Shown: positions 1 through 9,799 of the stretch, piece by piece
Numbering within the stretch: position 1 is the stretch's first letter
How the letters are laid out: each line of letters starts with the position of its first letter
From: Prorocentrum cordatum
Taxonomy: Eukaryota > Sar > Dinophyceae > Prorocentrales > Prorocentraceae
NCBI GenBank assembly: GCA_963575745.1
Contig: CAUYUJ010001479.1
Location: 11,996 to 75,995, forward strand
Direction: 5' to 3'
Length of the DNA: 64,000 nt
Program-made: the position numbers and the translations under genes
The notes under the pieces: model-generated
The model's database searches: none
Told to the model about the DNA's origin: nothing
The model's input: the letters and a program-made list of their open reading frames with translations, nothing else

Positions 1-1550
1 GTGTAGAGTTCGAAAAGCAAGAACTCGAAATGCTCGGAGATCAGCTTGAGCTCGCTGGAGTGCCAACCGTCATAGCCTGCGCTGCCTTTGGCCTTGCGCA
101 CGGCGACCCGGAAGTCGGCGTAAGAGGGGCACCACTCCTCGTCGTAGGCGTTGGCGGTCTTCGGCAAGGGCTCGTGCGCCTCCGCGGCGTACTGCTCCCA
201 CCTGGCCGCGCACCTCTGCTCGTCGTAGTTGGGGTCTGACGGGACCCACACTCGCTTCCACTCCTCCGTCATGTCCTCGGCATTGAAACTGGGACACTCG
301 GAGGGCCCATGAACCTCTGCAGTGGCTGCCCTCCACGTGTCCGTCGTGAAGTGCTGGAAGAGGCGGCGCCACTCGGAGCGGCGATCTCTGAGCAGGTCCC
401 GCTGGATCGCGGAGATGGCCTTCGAGATCTTGCCGTGTGCCTCTGCGTGCGTCGGCCGGCCTTTCGGGCCAGCTGTCAACCGGCCCCGGAGGGCCGAGTC
501 CACGTACTGGCGCAGAAGAGGGCCAGCGATGAGCTCGTCTGCATGGTCGCGGAGCTGGTGGGCAACGCGGCGACCAAGGCGTTTCAGGCGTACCAGCTCC
601 ATCGGCTCGGCGGGCCGCACCGCCGGAGTCGTGGCCACCCTGCGCGAGGTAGGGAGGGATCCCTTGGGGCGTTCAGCGGCCCCGTCTTGTAATACCCACC
701 CCTGGTGGGCAGCTGCCGTCAGTGTCCCCTCGGCCCGGGCGTGCCATCGCTCCCACTTCTCCGGGAGAGGGGCGGCGGCTGGGCAGGCCGGCAGGGTGGC
801 ATCCATGTGGCTCTGCAGCTCCTCGGTGTCGCTCGCCAGCAGGAGGGTGCCCGGGTCGAGCGTGAACCGTGTAGTGCGGCGCATTCGCGTAGCCTGCGCC
901 GACGGGGCGGCGACCTGCGCAGAGAAGATCACCAGCCCGTGATTAGGAATGAGCGGGGGGAAGGCGACGCTCTCAAGCCTCAGCTCGATGCCGGCCCCCA
1001 CGGCTCGCGTAGGAGAGGTCCCTGCTAGGGTCGCAGGCGTAGTTGCGGCACGCAGGACGGCGTGCGTCGGCAGCGCGTTGACGTAAGAGGGGCGCCAGTT
1101 CAGGTCGCCAGCGATGCACCGCGGCACCGGCGGAGTACCACGAGCCACGGTGGATGTGAAATTGACGACTTCCTCCATCCAGGGGTCGGAGCGCACTGCA
1201 GCGGGCCCATGCCCAGATGTAAAAACTCCCAGCTTGGTACGAATAGCAACTTCACGATGGGAAGCGGCTCGATGAACAGCAACACGCCCAAGAGAAGGGC
1301 GCCAGAAAATGGCAGTGCCGCCCTGCTGAACGGCACGCTTGGCGTTCCTGGGTGGAGGCGTGGAGCACACCACGCGCCAACCATACTTGAGCGCGAGCCT
1401 GGTGACCCACGCGGGCTTGGCGGAGGCTAGCCGGACCTCCTGAAGACATAAAACATGTGCGTGACGAAGTGCAGGAAACGTAAAGATCTCCTCCAAGCGG
1501 TCCGCCCGGAGGCTCGTGACGTTGAGGGTGGCAACCTGCAGCTCCGTCAT
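1..1550 (-). CDS. LINE ORF2, partial: AP-type endonuclease and start of reverse transcriptase
   Basis: This open frame starts at an ATG (1550-1548), about 50 nt after the stop of ORF1, and stays open for about 516 codons to the left edge of the window. I translated most of it by hand. The N-terminal half is an exonuclease/endonuclease/phosphatase fold: TLNVTSL near residue 8, LCLQEVRL with the catalytic Glu near residue 38, AGDLNW near residue 150 and NHGLVIF near residue 200. The C-terminal end has AGYDGWHSSELKLI, the usual entry into a non-LTR reverse transcriptase palm. The rest of the RT lies outside the window. Such proteins nick the target DNA and prime reverse transcription from it. 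It forms a two-ORF LINE with the neighbouring OTU-domain ORF. Confidence 0.85.
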   Translation of the reverse strand, partial: MTELQVATLNVTSLRADRLEEIFTFPALRHAHVLCLQEVRLASAKPAWVTRLALKYGWRVVCSTPPPRNAKRAVQQGGTAIFWRPSLGRVAVHRAASHREVAIRTKLGVFTSGHGPAAVRSDPWMEEVVNFTSTVARGTPPVPRCIAGDLNWRPSYVNALPTHAVLRAATTPATLAGTSPTRAVGAGIELRLESVAFPPLIPNHGLVIFSAQVAAPSAQATRMRRTTRFTLDPGTLLLASDTEELQSHMDATLPACPAAAPLPEKWERWHARAEGTLTAAAHQGWVLQDGAAERPKGSLPTSRRVATTPAVRPAEPMELVRLKRLGRRVAHQLRDHADELIAGPLLRQYVDSALRGRLTAGPKGRPTHAEAHGKISKAISAIQRDLLRDRRSEWRRLFQHFTTDTWRAATAEVHGPSECPSFNAEDMTEEWKRVWVPSDPNYDEQRCAARWEQYAAEAHEPLPKTANAYDEEWCPSYADFRVAVRKAKGSAGYDGWHSSELKLISEHFEFLLFELY

Positions 1551-1601
1551 CCCCTTCTCGCCCCCCCCGCCGTACAGGGGGTCTACGGCGGGTGGGCACC
1601 T

Positions 1602-4600
1602 TCAGCGAGCCGCGGCGGGCCGCTTCTTGGCGATCTTCGCCGTGCGGCGCTCCTGGCTCAGGCGCTTCTGGTCGGCGCGGTACCTCGCGAAGCGGATCTT
1701 GTCCTTCAGCCGCTTCGTCTTCCGCTGCTCGGGGTCGGCGTAGCGAATCTTGTAGAGCTCCTTCCGCCTGGTAGCGTAGGTCTTGGCAAACCGCTTGCGG
1801 CTTGCACTCTCCGCCTGGTGGGCCCTGTTGGCGGCCTCCTCCCCGCGCATCGCCGTGAGCATGGAGAGGCGCGTCATGGTGGCAGGCCGGGCCCTGCATG
1901 GGTAGTACCTGAACTGAGTCAGGTGGGTACTTTTGCTGCATGTAGAACATGTGTAGTGGTGCTGGATGCCCCCGCCCTTGAGGACCTTGGAGGACACCGT
2001 GCGCTCATCGGGGCTGCACACACCCGGCTGGACGCTCGCCGGCAAGGCCGCCTTCCATTTCAAGTGTGCTGCAAAAAGCTTCGCGCGGCGGGCCTCGCGA
2101 AAGGCAGGCCGGGCCCAGAAGCTTGCTTGAATGGCGCGGCGGCTGACGCTGCCGGGCTGGTCTTTCAGCCTGGGGGGGGCGGCACCCTGGCACTCCCGCC
2201 AGTGGACGGTGGCCTTGTTGTACTGCCAGGCTGAGGCTTGGCTCCCCGAGAGGTGGGCAGGGGGGGCGGGTGGCGCCCACTGGCCGCAGGGGCACTTGAG
2301 ATAGTCGCCTTTGGCGTAGGCAACTGGCGTCTCATCGTCTGGGTCGTCGGCGGGGATGCCGAGGATGCTTCGGGCTCCCCTGGAGGAGGCAGCCGCGGGG
2401 CGGCGCGCAGGGGCACGGCTGGCGGCTGCCGTGCTTGGAGGGGCGGGAATGCCCAGGATGGACATGGCCTCGGGGTCGAGACGCGGCGCCGGCGCGCGGC
2501 TTGAGGCGGCCCTGCTGGATGGGGCCGGAATGCCCAGGATGGACGCGGCGTCGGGATCGAGCGAGCGGCCCTTTCCCTGCAGGCCGCTGGTCGGGTAGCC
2601 CAGGGCCTTCTCGCGCCAGCAGTCGAGGGTCTGGCGGTACTCGGTCGTCTCCTGCTGGTCCGGCTTCGGCTGGAGCCACTCGTAGTGGTGGTCCTCCAAC
2701 TTCAACCACAGCTCTTTCTTCCGTAGTTTCCCTCCGCGCTCCCGGCCGTAGAGCACCCACTGCTCCGCGCCCGGTGCACGGGACCACACGTAGATGTCGA
2801 CGTTCAGCCGCTTTGCGAGCAGCCGGACGGCCAGGGAGGAGGCAGGCGTTCCTGTAGTGCCGATCTTGTCGGCGTCCGCCGTGGTCGCCTTGAACGTCTT
2901 CTTGAGGGCCTCCTCCTGCGCAGCGAGGCGGAGATTGCCCTGGAGCCGGCCGCCGGGCTCGAAGTCGTCGGCGGTCGGGATGCTCTTGGACGGCGTGATG
3001 GCGGCCAGGCCCTTTGCGACGGCGATGTACATGCAGTCCCCACCGCCGCCACAGGCTCGGACATGGAAAAACTTCGTGAAAGGCGGGGCGGACGGGCCAG
3101 CCGGGACTGGCTTGCCGTTCTCGCCCTTGGCGTGCTTGTTCGGGGGCGCCGCCTCGTGCGGGGCGGCTCCAGCTTTGCGAGCTCCGCCCGCAGGGTCGCC
3201 GTCGGCGGCGGCGGCGGCGGCAGCGGCGCCCGAGGGGGCGTCCGCGGGGGCGGCGGCCCTCTCCTCGGCAGGCGGGGGGGCGACAGCGGCGTCGTACTGG
3301 GGCGAAGCCTTGGGAGCTCCCCAGCGTTGGCGGGCCTCCTTGCTGGTCGCCTGGCGGGCGGCCTTGGCGGGGGCGCCGTTCTTCGAGAAAGCCCGAGACA
3401 CGACGGCTCCGGACTTGAAGGTGTGGACTGTGGCTACGACGCCCGCCGGCGTGTCCCCGAAGAAGGTCCACGCACGGGCGCCTGCTCTGGCTGCGTTGGC
3501 GACGTTCTGGAAGCCGCGCTCCGTGGCCCAGGTGGTGAATTCTTGGGCAGTGACCATGTGTGCGGGTGCATTCCGCACATGCCATTTGATGGCATCAGCC
3601 TCTCCAGGATGTACCCCAGCGGCGCCAGCGACTCCCAGTTGGGCTTTTCCGTGAGGGCGGTACAACATGTGGCCCTGCCGCTGCTGGGCAAGCTGGTAGA
3701 CCCGGTCGTAGTACTTGCGGGTGCCTTCCTCGTCCTCCTCGTCGGCCCTCCGGGAGAGCCATCGCGGGGCGATGGGGGCGTCCTGCTGCATGATGAAGGC
3801 ACCTCTCGGTGGGACTGCTGTCCGGAAATCGGCAGCGTTGGCCTCGGTCGTCGAGACGATGCATGTGACCTCCGCGTCGTAGGCGATGGCACCTCGGGTA
3901 CGCAGCACGCGCTCCGCGAGGACGTCCCCGAGGACAAAGGCGGGGGTGGTCTGCGGCTCCGCAGAGGCGACGTGGAAGAGGGTCTCGTCGGCGAACTCCG
4001 CGGAGATCGTGATCCGAAAATTGACCAGCTTCAGCTTGGTGGCTGGGACGGGCTCGTCGTCCTTCATAGCCGCGTGGAGCCCAGCACACTTCGGCGCGGA
4101 CTCGCTGAGGTAGGTGATGTTGGCCTTGGCGGAGCGGGGGCCGCGCTGGCCCTCGAGGAGGACCGAGTCGGGGCCGTTGCTGTCCAAGACGACGTAGGTG
4201 ATGTTCTGGCGGTTCCCGAGGGCCTTCCTCGCGCGCTCGCACTGCTCGTACTCCGCGCGGGTGGCCGCCAGGATCACCATGGGCTCGGTGGACTGCTCCA
4301 GGGAGGCCCGGACCGCGCTGGAAGTGACGATCTTGGCCTGTCCCCAGGGGTCCTGAAAAAGACGCGCCCTGACCTGGGGCGGCTCTTTCTCTTGGGGAGC
4401 CTCGGGCGCGTCCCGCGCCGAGGGCGATGCTCCCGGAGTGAAGGTCGAGATGACCTCCCGAAGCTTGGAGATGACCTGGGTCTGCGTGACGTTCATGCCG
4501 CCGTCCACGACGGACAGCAGGGAGCGCAGCTTGGCGACGATCGGGATGTCCTCCCTCTGCCGCCTCTGACGCCTAGGGCGCGTGGTGGTGGGCTTTGAAG

Positions 4601-5348
4601 GCCGCGCCTCGGCACGGCCAGCCTTCGGCGTGGTGCGGGTGCCCATCTGAGCACGCTGCAGCTCAGCGACGGCCGTCGCGAGGGCGATGAGCTGGTCCTG
4701 AATCTGGGACTCGGCCCGGACCCGCTGCGAGGTCCTGCTGCCGCCTTTGCCGCCCCCTCCATAGAGCGGGTCCCAAGAGTCATTCGTGTCGAAATCCTCG
4801 TACCCGGCCGAGCCCATGGACGGGGAGAGGTTCGTGTCTAAGAACTCGAGCGAATCGAGCGTGAAACTGGACTCGTACTCGGTCAAAACAAAGGCCGACT
4901 GGTGCGTCGCCGGCTCCCCAGAGTAAGAATCGATGCATCCAAAACTGCGTAGGTTGAAACCCTCGTTCTCGTCAAGGCCCAGGGACGAGAGGAGGTCCCC
5001 CAAAATCTCGATCGGCTCGAGCGTGAAACTGAACTCGTACACGTTCGCATCGGCGGCCAAGCGGTACCCCGGACCCCACGGATAACACTCGAAAAGCTCG
5101 TCCGATGACATCCCCATAGAAGAAACAACGCCGTTCTCCCCCTCGATCGTCGCCACTCGGGCGCGTTTGCAGCATGGGGTCGGGTCGGCAGTACGTCGGC
5201 TGCTGGCCCGAACCCGTTCGCGGTGCCACCTGGCCCAGCGGAACCGGACCAAGGACACCCCCGCCACCGCCAAGACCACCGGGAAGTAGTCAGGGGGCCG
5301 CTGCGTGGTGGCAGTGTAGTGCTTGTGCTTGTTCTTGCATGCTGGCAT
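1602..5348 (-). CDS. LINE ORF1 with OTU-like cysteine protease domain
   Basis: 1248 aa from a true ATG. The first ~220 residues are acidic and low in complexity (repeated ...SFTLDSLEFL / SFTLEPIEIL blocks). They are followed by a Gly-rich linker and a short amphipathic helix (QIQDQLIALATAVAELQ). An OTU-type deubiquitinase-like domain spans about residues 760-895: GGGGDCMYIA supplies the catalytic Asp-Cys (Cys about 772) and DHHYEWLQ the catalytic His (887/888). The C-terminal third has two Cys/His clusters (CPCGQW...H...C; YTCSTCSKSTH...YYPC) that look like zinc-binding fingers, then a very basic tail suited to nucleic-acid binding. The position directly before the endonuclease/RT ORF makes it the ORF1 protein of the same LINE. 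The OTU domain might process the polyprotein or counter ubiquitination; that is inference. Confidence 0.82.
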   Translation of the reverse strand: MPACKNKHKHYTATTQRPPDYFPVVLAVAGVSLVRFRWARWHRERVRASSRRTADPTPCCKRARVATIEGENGVVSSMGMSSDELFECYPWGPGYRLAADANVYEFSFTLEPIEILGDLLSSLGLDENEGFNLRSFGCIDSYSGEPATHQSAFVLTEYESSFTLDSLEFLDTNLSPSMGSAGYEDFDTNDSWDPLYGGGGKGGSRTSQRVRAESQIQDQLIALATAVAELQRAQMGTRTTPKAGRAEARPSKPTTTRPRRQRRQREDIPIVAKLRSLLSVVDGGMNVTQTQVISKLREVISTFTPGASPSARDAPEAPQEKEPPQVRARLFQDPWGQAKIVTSSAVRASLEQSTEPMVILAATRAEYEQCERARKALGNRQNITYVVLDSNGPDSVLLEGQRGPRSAKANITYLSESAPKCAGLHAAMKDDEPVPATKLKLVNFRITISAEFADETLFHVASAEPQTTPAFVLGDVLAERVLRTRGAIAYDAEVTCIVSTTEANAADFRTAVPPRGAFIMQQDAPIAPRWLSRRADEEDEEGTRKYYDRVYQLAQQRQGHMLYRPHGKAQLGVAGAAGVHPGEADAIKWHVRNAPAHMVTAQEFTTWATERGFQNVANAARAGARAWTFFGDTPAGVVATVHTFKSGAVVSRAFSKNGAPAKAARQATSKEARQRWGAPKASPQYDAAVAPPPAEERAAAPADAPSGAAAAAAAADGDPAGGARKAGAAPHEAAPPNKHAKGENGKPVPAGPSAPPFTKFFHVRACGGGGDCMYIAVAKGLAAITPSKSIPTADDFEPGGRLQGNLRLAAQEEALKKTFKATTADADKIGTTGTPASSLAVRLLAKRLNVDIYVWSRAPGAEQWVLYGRERGGKLRKKELWLKLEDHHYEWLQPKPDQQETTEYRQTLDCWREKALGYPTSGLQGKGRSLDPDAASILGIPAPSSRAASSRAPAPRLDPEAMSILGIPAPPSTAAASRAPARRPAAASSRGARSILGIPADDPDDETPVAYAKGDYLKCPCGQWAPPAPPAHLSGSQASAWQYNKATVHWRECQGAAPPRLKDQPGSVSRRAIQASFWARPAFREARRAKLFAAHLKWKAALPASVQPGVCSPDERTVSSKVLKGGGIQHHYTCSTCSKSTHLTQFRYYPCRARPATMTRLSMLTAMRGEEAANRAHQAESASRKRFAKTYATRRKELYKIRYADPEQRKTKRLKDKIRFARYRADQKRLSQERRTAKIAKKRPAAAR

Positions 5349-5921
5349 TCTGCGAATTCTCTGGGCCCCCTGGGGCCGCCGACGGGGCTGAACGCCTGGC
5401 GCTTGCGGCGCGTTGCCGCCATCGTCATCGTCATCGTCGTCGGCGTCGTCGTCTCCGTCGTCGACGTTCGACGATCGAGGAAGAGGCTCGAGGTTCGACG
5501 ATCGAGGTTTTTGGGGCTTCTCGTCGCCACGGCTGGGTCACCCACGAAATCAAGGCCAGAGCGCACCCGAGGAGAAGCCTGGGGGTCGTCGTCGCCGTCG
5601 CCGTCGTCGATATCGAAGTGGGAAAGGAGGAAGGCCAAGGATCTCACGCTTTGTTGTGTGTTTTGTGTATCTCTTTCGACCTCTGGCTGGCTTCCCGTCG
5701 CCACGCCCTGATTCCCGTCGAAATGCTTGTCAAGCCGCACCCCTGGAGAGGTCTGCGGGGGAGGGGCGCATTTTGAGGGAGGAGGAGGAGGGACGATAAG
5801 ATATAAGACAGCGCCTCGAAGAGGGTTTCGCAAATTTGCATCGGAGTGAGAAGCACGAGAGGCATAACGACGATACAGATACGGATCAGATAAACACTTT
5901 TGAAGCAGTGCTAGAGCAGTG
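5349..5921. other. Upstream region of the LINE (possible 5' UTR), CGT/CGA-rich
   Basis: No convincing coding region. It contains a short CGT/TCG microsatellite (about 5410-5470) and a duplicated GTTCGACGATCGAGG motif near 5465 and 5493. On the minus strand this lies immediately before ORF1, so it may hold the LINE 5' UTR and promoter. I see no recognisable promoter motif. Confidence 0.35.
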
Positions 5922-6137
5922 CTAATTGTCAGAATGTTGAACCAAACTCATCCAAGCTTCTGGCATCTTTTCCAACACGCTCGACATGTCCATGTTCAGC
6001 TGCTTCGACCGCTTGAACTCCCTCTCGAAATACTCGGCCTGCTGCTTCCATCTTTCCGCATCCGCCGTCAATTCGTCCGGGTCGTTCTCCCGCTGAATCT
6101 TTGTCAACCTGCTCACGGTAGATGAGAGGAAGTGCAT
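5922..6137 (-). CDS. Hypothetical short coiled-coil ORF or exon
   Basis: 71 codons from an ATG at 6137. The composition is far more protein-like than the surrounding repeats: it is charged and amphipathic (LTKIQRENDPDELTADAERW, then KQQAEYFEREFKRSK) and could form a helical coil. I do not recognise a family. It could be an exon of a host gene or leader sequence of the adjacent LINE. No splice sites were resolved. Confidence 0.3.
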   Translation of the reverse strand: MHFLSSTVSRLTKIQRENDPDELTADAERWKQQAEYFEREFKRSKQLNMDMSSVLEKMPEAWMSLVQHSDN

Positions 6138-6419
6138 TGATGGATCTTTCTAGCATCCAGGCCCTAAATCAATGCACCCTGACTGCTTCGGTTTGTGAGC
6201 GGCGGGCCCGCGACCAAGCCACACCGAATCGGCTGGCACATGGCCACGGCAAGGGACAGAATTTGCTTTGTATAGCTTGGCATTACTTGGTGGCACGGGC
6301 GAGGGTCAACCCATGCCATCTGGGTTGTTTCAAATCCGCCACCGTGCCGCTGGGCACGGAGTGGGCGTGTCCTCAGGCCCTTTGCCTAACCCTCTGAGCC
6401 TCACTCCTCACTCCTGGAG
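6138..6419. other. Unrecognised unique sequence
   Basis: Nothing identifiable on either strand. It separates the LINE region from the first CCAAGA repeat array. Confidence 0.3.
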
Positions 6420-7125
6420 ATGATTTAAAGGCCCTGGGCCCAAACTTGCCAAATCTACCGGGGCTTCTCGAGTCTTGTCGCGTGATTTTCGTTCGAAGCC
6501 AAGAGGGCCCCAAGACGGGCCAAGTGGGCCCCGAGAGGCCCTCAAGACAGTCCAAGAGGGCCCCGAGTAGCCGAAAGATCGTTCCAAGACGCCCAAGATG
6601 GCCTCAAGATGGCCCAAGAGTCTAAGAGGCCTCCGAGACGCCCCAAGAGGTCTCCAAGAGGCCTCCCAGGCCCCAAGAGCCAACCATCATTGTTGTCCCG
6701 TAAGTTTCGCTTTTCTGCTTTCTGACTCTCCAAGACGGCCCAAGAGGCCGCCAAAACCACCCCAAAACGGCCCAAGAGGCCTCCACGAGGACCTCAAGAT
6801 GGCCTAAGAGCGCGACAAGACGGCCCAAGAGGCGCCCAAGACGGCCCAATTGGGCCCCAAGACGGCCCAAAAAGGGGCCCAAGAGTTGGAACACGAACCG
6901 AAGATCCGAGCCTTCCGCCCCAAGAGGCCCCCATGAGGCCCCAGAAGGCGCCCGAGAGGCCCCAAGGTGCTCCCAATCGGCCCCCCAGGAGGCCCCAAGA
7001 GGCTCTCAAGTGGCCCACAAGAGGCCCCTAAGAGGCTCCGAATCGGCCCCCAAGAGGCTTACAAACTGCCTCCAAGAGGTCCTCGAGAGGCCCCCCCCGA
7101 CATCCCAACGAACACCCAATAGGTT
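6420..7125 (+). repeat. Degenerate CCAAGACGGC/CCAAGAGGCC array, forward orientation
   Basis: Tandem, strongly diverged units of about 10-13 nt built on CAAGA followed by (C/G/T)GGCC. The variable unit length keeps all six frames partly open and gives spurious Pro/Arg/Gly or Trp/Leu/Gly/Ser-rich ORFs. A short non-repetitive island near 6680-6730 (contains ATCATTGTTG) resembles the islands in the higher-order repeat at 9.8-11.1 kb. Confidence 0.8.
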
Positions 7126-7555
7126 TCACACCCACGACGTAGGTGCGGTGGCGGGATGGGCCGAAGGCCATTTGACCTGCTTGGCACGGGGACGGAAAGC
7201 GCACTTACTTTCAGAGCGCACGAGATCGCTGGCTCGTCCGCTCTTACACCTCTTATTGACTCCTTCCCCTCGCTCTTGTCCTATCTCAGCCTCGGAGAGT
7301 CGCGGAGCGTTCTTTGAGCGCGTTTCTTGTTTTGGAGGGGGCGGTCGGGTCGCGTTGCGTTTTCCGCGTTTGGGCTGCCAGCTGTCCAGAACCCCGCGTT
7401 TTCCTTGCGTGGACCGCTCGTTGTCCACGCGTTGCCGCCCGTCCCTGTGCCCTGGCGTCAAGAACTTATTACGCCGCAGCTCTCTGTTGGAAACTTTGGT
7501 CTTATCAGCTCGATTACGTCACCGCTCGCTCTTGGGAGCCGCAGTGCTAAGAGCC
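7126..7555. other. Unique spacer between oppositely oriented arrays
   Basis: Non-repetitive sequence between the forward array (to 7125) and the inverted array (from 7556). No coding potential or known RNA was recognised. Confidence 0.35.
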
Positions 7556-8248
7556 TTTGGGAGTATTTTGGGCCTCTTGGGGGGCTCTTGGGGAGCCCTT
7601 TGGGTGCCTCTTGGGGACCTTTTGGGGCTTTTCGGGGGCCTCTGGGGGCCTCCTGGGAGCTTCTGGGCTGTTGGGGTGAAGGGACTAAGCTGCCTTTGGC
7701 CGTCTTTGGGCTCTCTTGGGGGCCTCTTGGGGCCTTCTTGGGGCCGTCCTGGGGCCGTCTTGGGCCGTCTTGGCGCCTCTTGGGCCGTCTTGGCGCCCTC
7801 TTGGGCCGTTTTGGGGGCCTTCTTGGGGGTCTCTTGGGCCTTCTTGGGGCGCTCTTGGGGGCCTCTTGGACAGTCTTGGGCGCCTCCTGGCCCGTTTTTG
7901 GCGCCTTCTTGGCGCCCTCTTGGGCTATTTTGGGGGCCTCTTGGGAACATCTTGGGCCGTCTTGGGGGCCTCTTGGACCGTCTTCAACGCCATGAACAAG
8001 CGAAAAGCCGTATTAGCTAAACATGCACGTTTCCCTTGAGAAAATCAATGATGTTGGCCTCTTGGGGCCCTCTTGGGACGCCTCGTGGGCGCCTCCTGGG
8101 GCGTCGTGGAGGCCTCTTGGGACGTCTTGGGGCCGCCTTGGGCGGTCTTGGGCTCTCTTGGAGCGCTCTTGGGCCGTCTTGGGCGCTTCTTGGGCCGTCT
8201 TGGGCCGTCTTGGGCGCCGTCTTGGCCACTTCTTGGGCTGTCTTAGGC
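7556..8248 (-). repeat. Same CCAAGA-type array in inverted orientation
   Basis: Here the plus strand reads GGCCTCTTGGG and GGCCGTCTTGGG, the complement of the flanking arrays. Near 8030-8060 the conserved island motif appears inverted (AAAATCAATGATGTTGG). The array ends exactly at the centre of a 40-nt perfect palindrome. Confidence 0.8.
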
Positions 8249-8268
8249 GCCTAAGACAGCCCAAGAAG
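8229..8268. repeat. Perfect 40-nt palindrome at array inversion point
   Basis: The left arm (8229-8248) and right arm (8249-8268) are perfect reverse complements with no spacer, centred on GGCGCC. The direction of the CCAAGA units changes at this point, as expected of an inversion or head-to-head junction. Confidence 0.85.
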
Positions 8269-8454
8269 CGCCCAAGAAGCGTTCTCCGATGATGTCTCGA
8301 GCGAAACGCTGTCTTTAAGCCCTGAAGGCCGTCCTACTCGATAAAAAACGAGGCGGGAGGGCAATTAGATCCGGGTCTGGCGATGCCACCCCCCTCGAAC
8401 TCCCCCAAGTCTAATTTCTTCCGACTAACGGGCCGCACGCTAACGCGCGCTTTC

Positions 8455-8590
8455 CGTCATCCGCCGCCCCCTGTCGATTCATCGCAGGGGTGCCTGGCGT
8501 GCTAAACTATTTGGTTCTTTTTCCACAAGGACTCCCCCTGGGGCTTCGGCCCGTCCCGCCGGCCACCCGGAAGACCTGGTTGCAACCGGC
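8455..8590 (+). repeat. Duplicated non-array segment, copy 1
   Basis: Shares with 9640-9790 the order CCGCCGCCCCCTG, GATTCATCGCAGGGGTGCC, TGGCGTGCTA, then CCGTCCCGCCGGCCACCCG. Both copies lead into a CCAAGA-type array, so they look like the head of one composite repeat unit. Confidence 0.7.
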
Positions 8591-9500
8591 TTTCCTGCCC
8601 CAGACGGCCCCAAGATGGCCCAAGATGGCTTCCAAGACGGCTAAGATGGTCCCATGATGCCTCCAAGACGGCCCAAGATGCACCCAAGACGGCCTAAGAT
8701 GGCCTCAAGATGGCCAAAGACGGCCCAAGAGGCCCCCAAGAGGCCTCCCAGACGCTCCAAGAGGTCCTCCAGGAGGGCCAGAAGAGACCACAATCATTGA
8801 TTGCCCATATGTTTTTGACAGATTTTGACATTCCGACGGCTGAAGACGGCCCAAGAGGCCCCCACGATCGCCCCAAGATCGCCCACGAGGCCTCCAAGAT
8901 GGCCCCATGACGACCCAACAGGTCCCCAAAACGACCCCGAGAGGGCCACAAGACGGGCCAAGAGGCCTCCAAGACGCCCAAGATGGCCTCTAAGACGGCC
9001 CCGAAGCGCCCCAAGAGGGCCCCACGTCGGCCCAGAGCGGGCCCCAAGACGGCTCCCGACGGCGTCAGACGGGCCAGAAACCCACCAAGATGGCCGAAGT
9101 TGGCTCGAAGCTGGCCCAAGACGGCCCAAGAGGCCTTCAAGAGGGCACAAAGATCGCCCAAGAGGCCCAAGGGGCCCCCAAGACGGCCCCAAGAGGCCCT
9201 CAAGACGGCCCAGGAGGCCTTTAAGACGCCCAAGATGGCCTCCAAGACGGCCCTAGAGCATTCCAAAAAGACCCCCAGTCGGCCCAGAGAGACCCCCCAA
9301 ACGGCTTCCGACGGCGTCAGACGGGCCAAGTGCCCCCAAAGATCGCCCAAGACGGCCCCAAGAGGCCCCCAAGACGGGCCCAAGAGGCCTCCAAAACGCT
9401 CAAGATGGCCTCCTAGACGGCCCAAGAGCCCTCCAAGACGTCCTCCAAGAAGGCCCGAAAAGTGTCAAAATTGCCTGCAGACGGCCAAGATGACCTTCAA
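8590..9500 (+). repeat. CCAAGA-type array, forward orientation
   Basis: Diverged 10-13 nt units as at 6420-7125. One island near 8785-8835 carries ATCATTGATT and GACATTCCGACGG, matching the islands in the 357-bp higher-order repeat downstream. Confidence 0.78.
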
Positions 9501-9504
9501 GATG

Positions 9505-9790
9505 CCCACGTGTTCCCGAAGGCTTTCCAAACCGATTCGGGGAACACATGGTCCGATAGCTTGGCAGGTCTGGTCTCAACGTTCGGCCACATAGGCGCTT
9601 CCAAAACGGCAGGGGGCGGCGGTGATTCGCTGTAGGCGTCTTCGATCCGCCGCCCCCTGGCGATTCATCGCAGGGGTGCCTGGCGTGCTAGACCCTTTCG
9701 GTTTTGGTTCTGGGTAATTTTCCAAAAAAGAACTCCCCCGGGGCTCCAGCGCGTCCCGCCGGCCACCCGACAGGATCTTCCAGAGGTGGT
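9505..9790 (+). repeat. Composite repeat head, copy 2
   Basis: Two joined blocks. 9505-9655 is homologous to 11195-11340 (both contain TTTCCAAACCGA, TCGGGGAACA, CCGATAGCTTGG and GAGGCGCTTCCAAA or a near version). 9640-9790 is homologous to 8455-8590. The repeats are therefore modular, with shared heads joined to CCAAGA arrays. Confidence 0.7.
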
Positions 9791-9799
9791 TGCCGAGGG

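Noticed and set aside
3063-4598. 511-codon plus-strand ORF opposite the OTU-domain ORF
   Set aside because: A GC-rich antisense shadow; the minus strand carries the recognisable OTU domain and continues into the LINE endonuclease.
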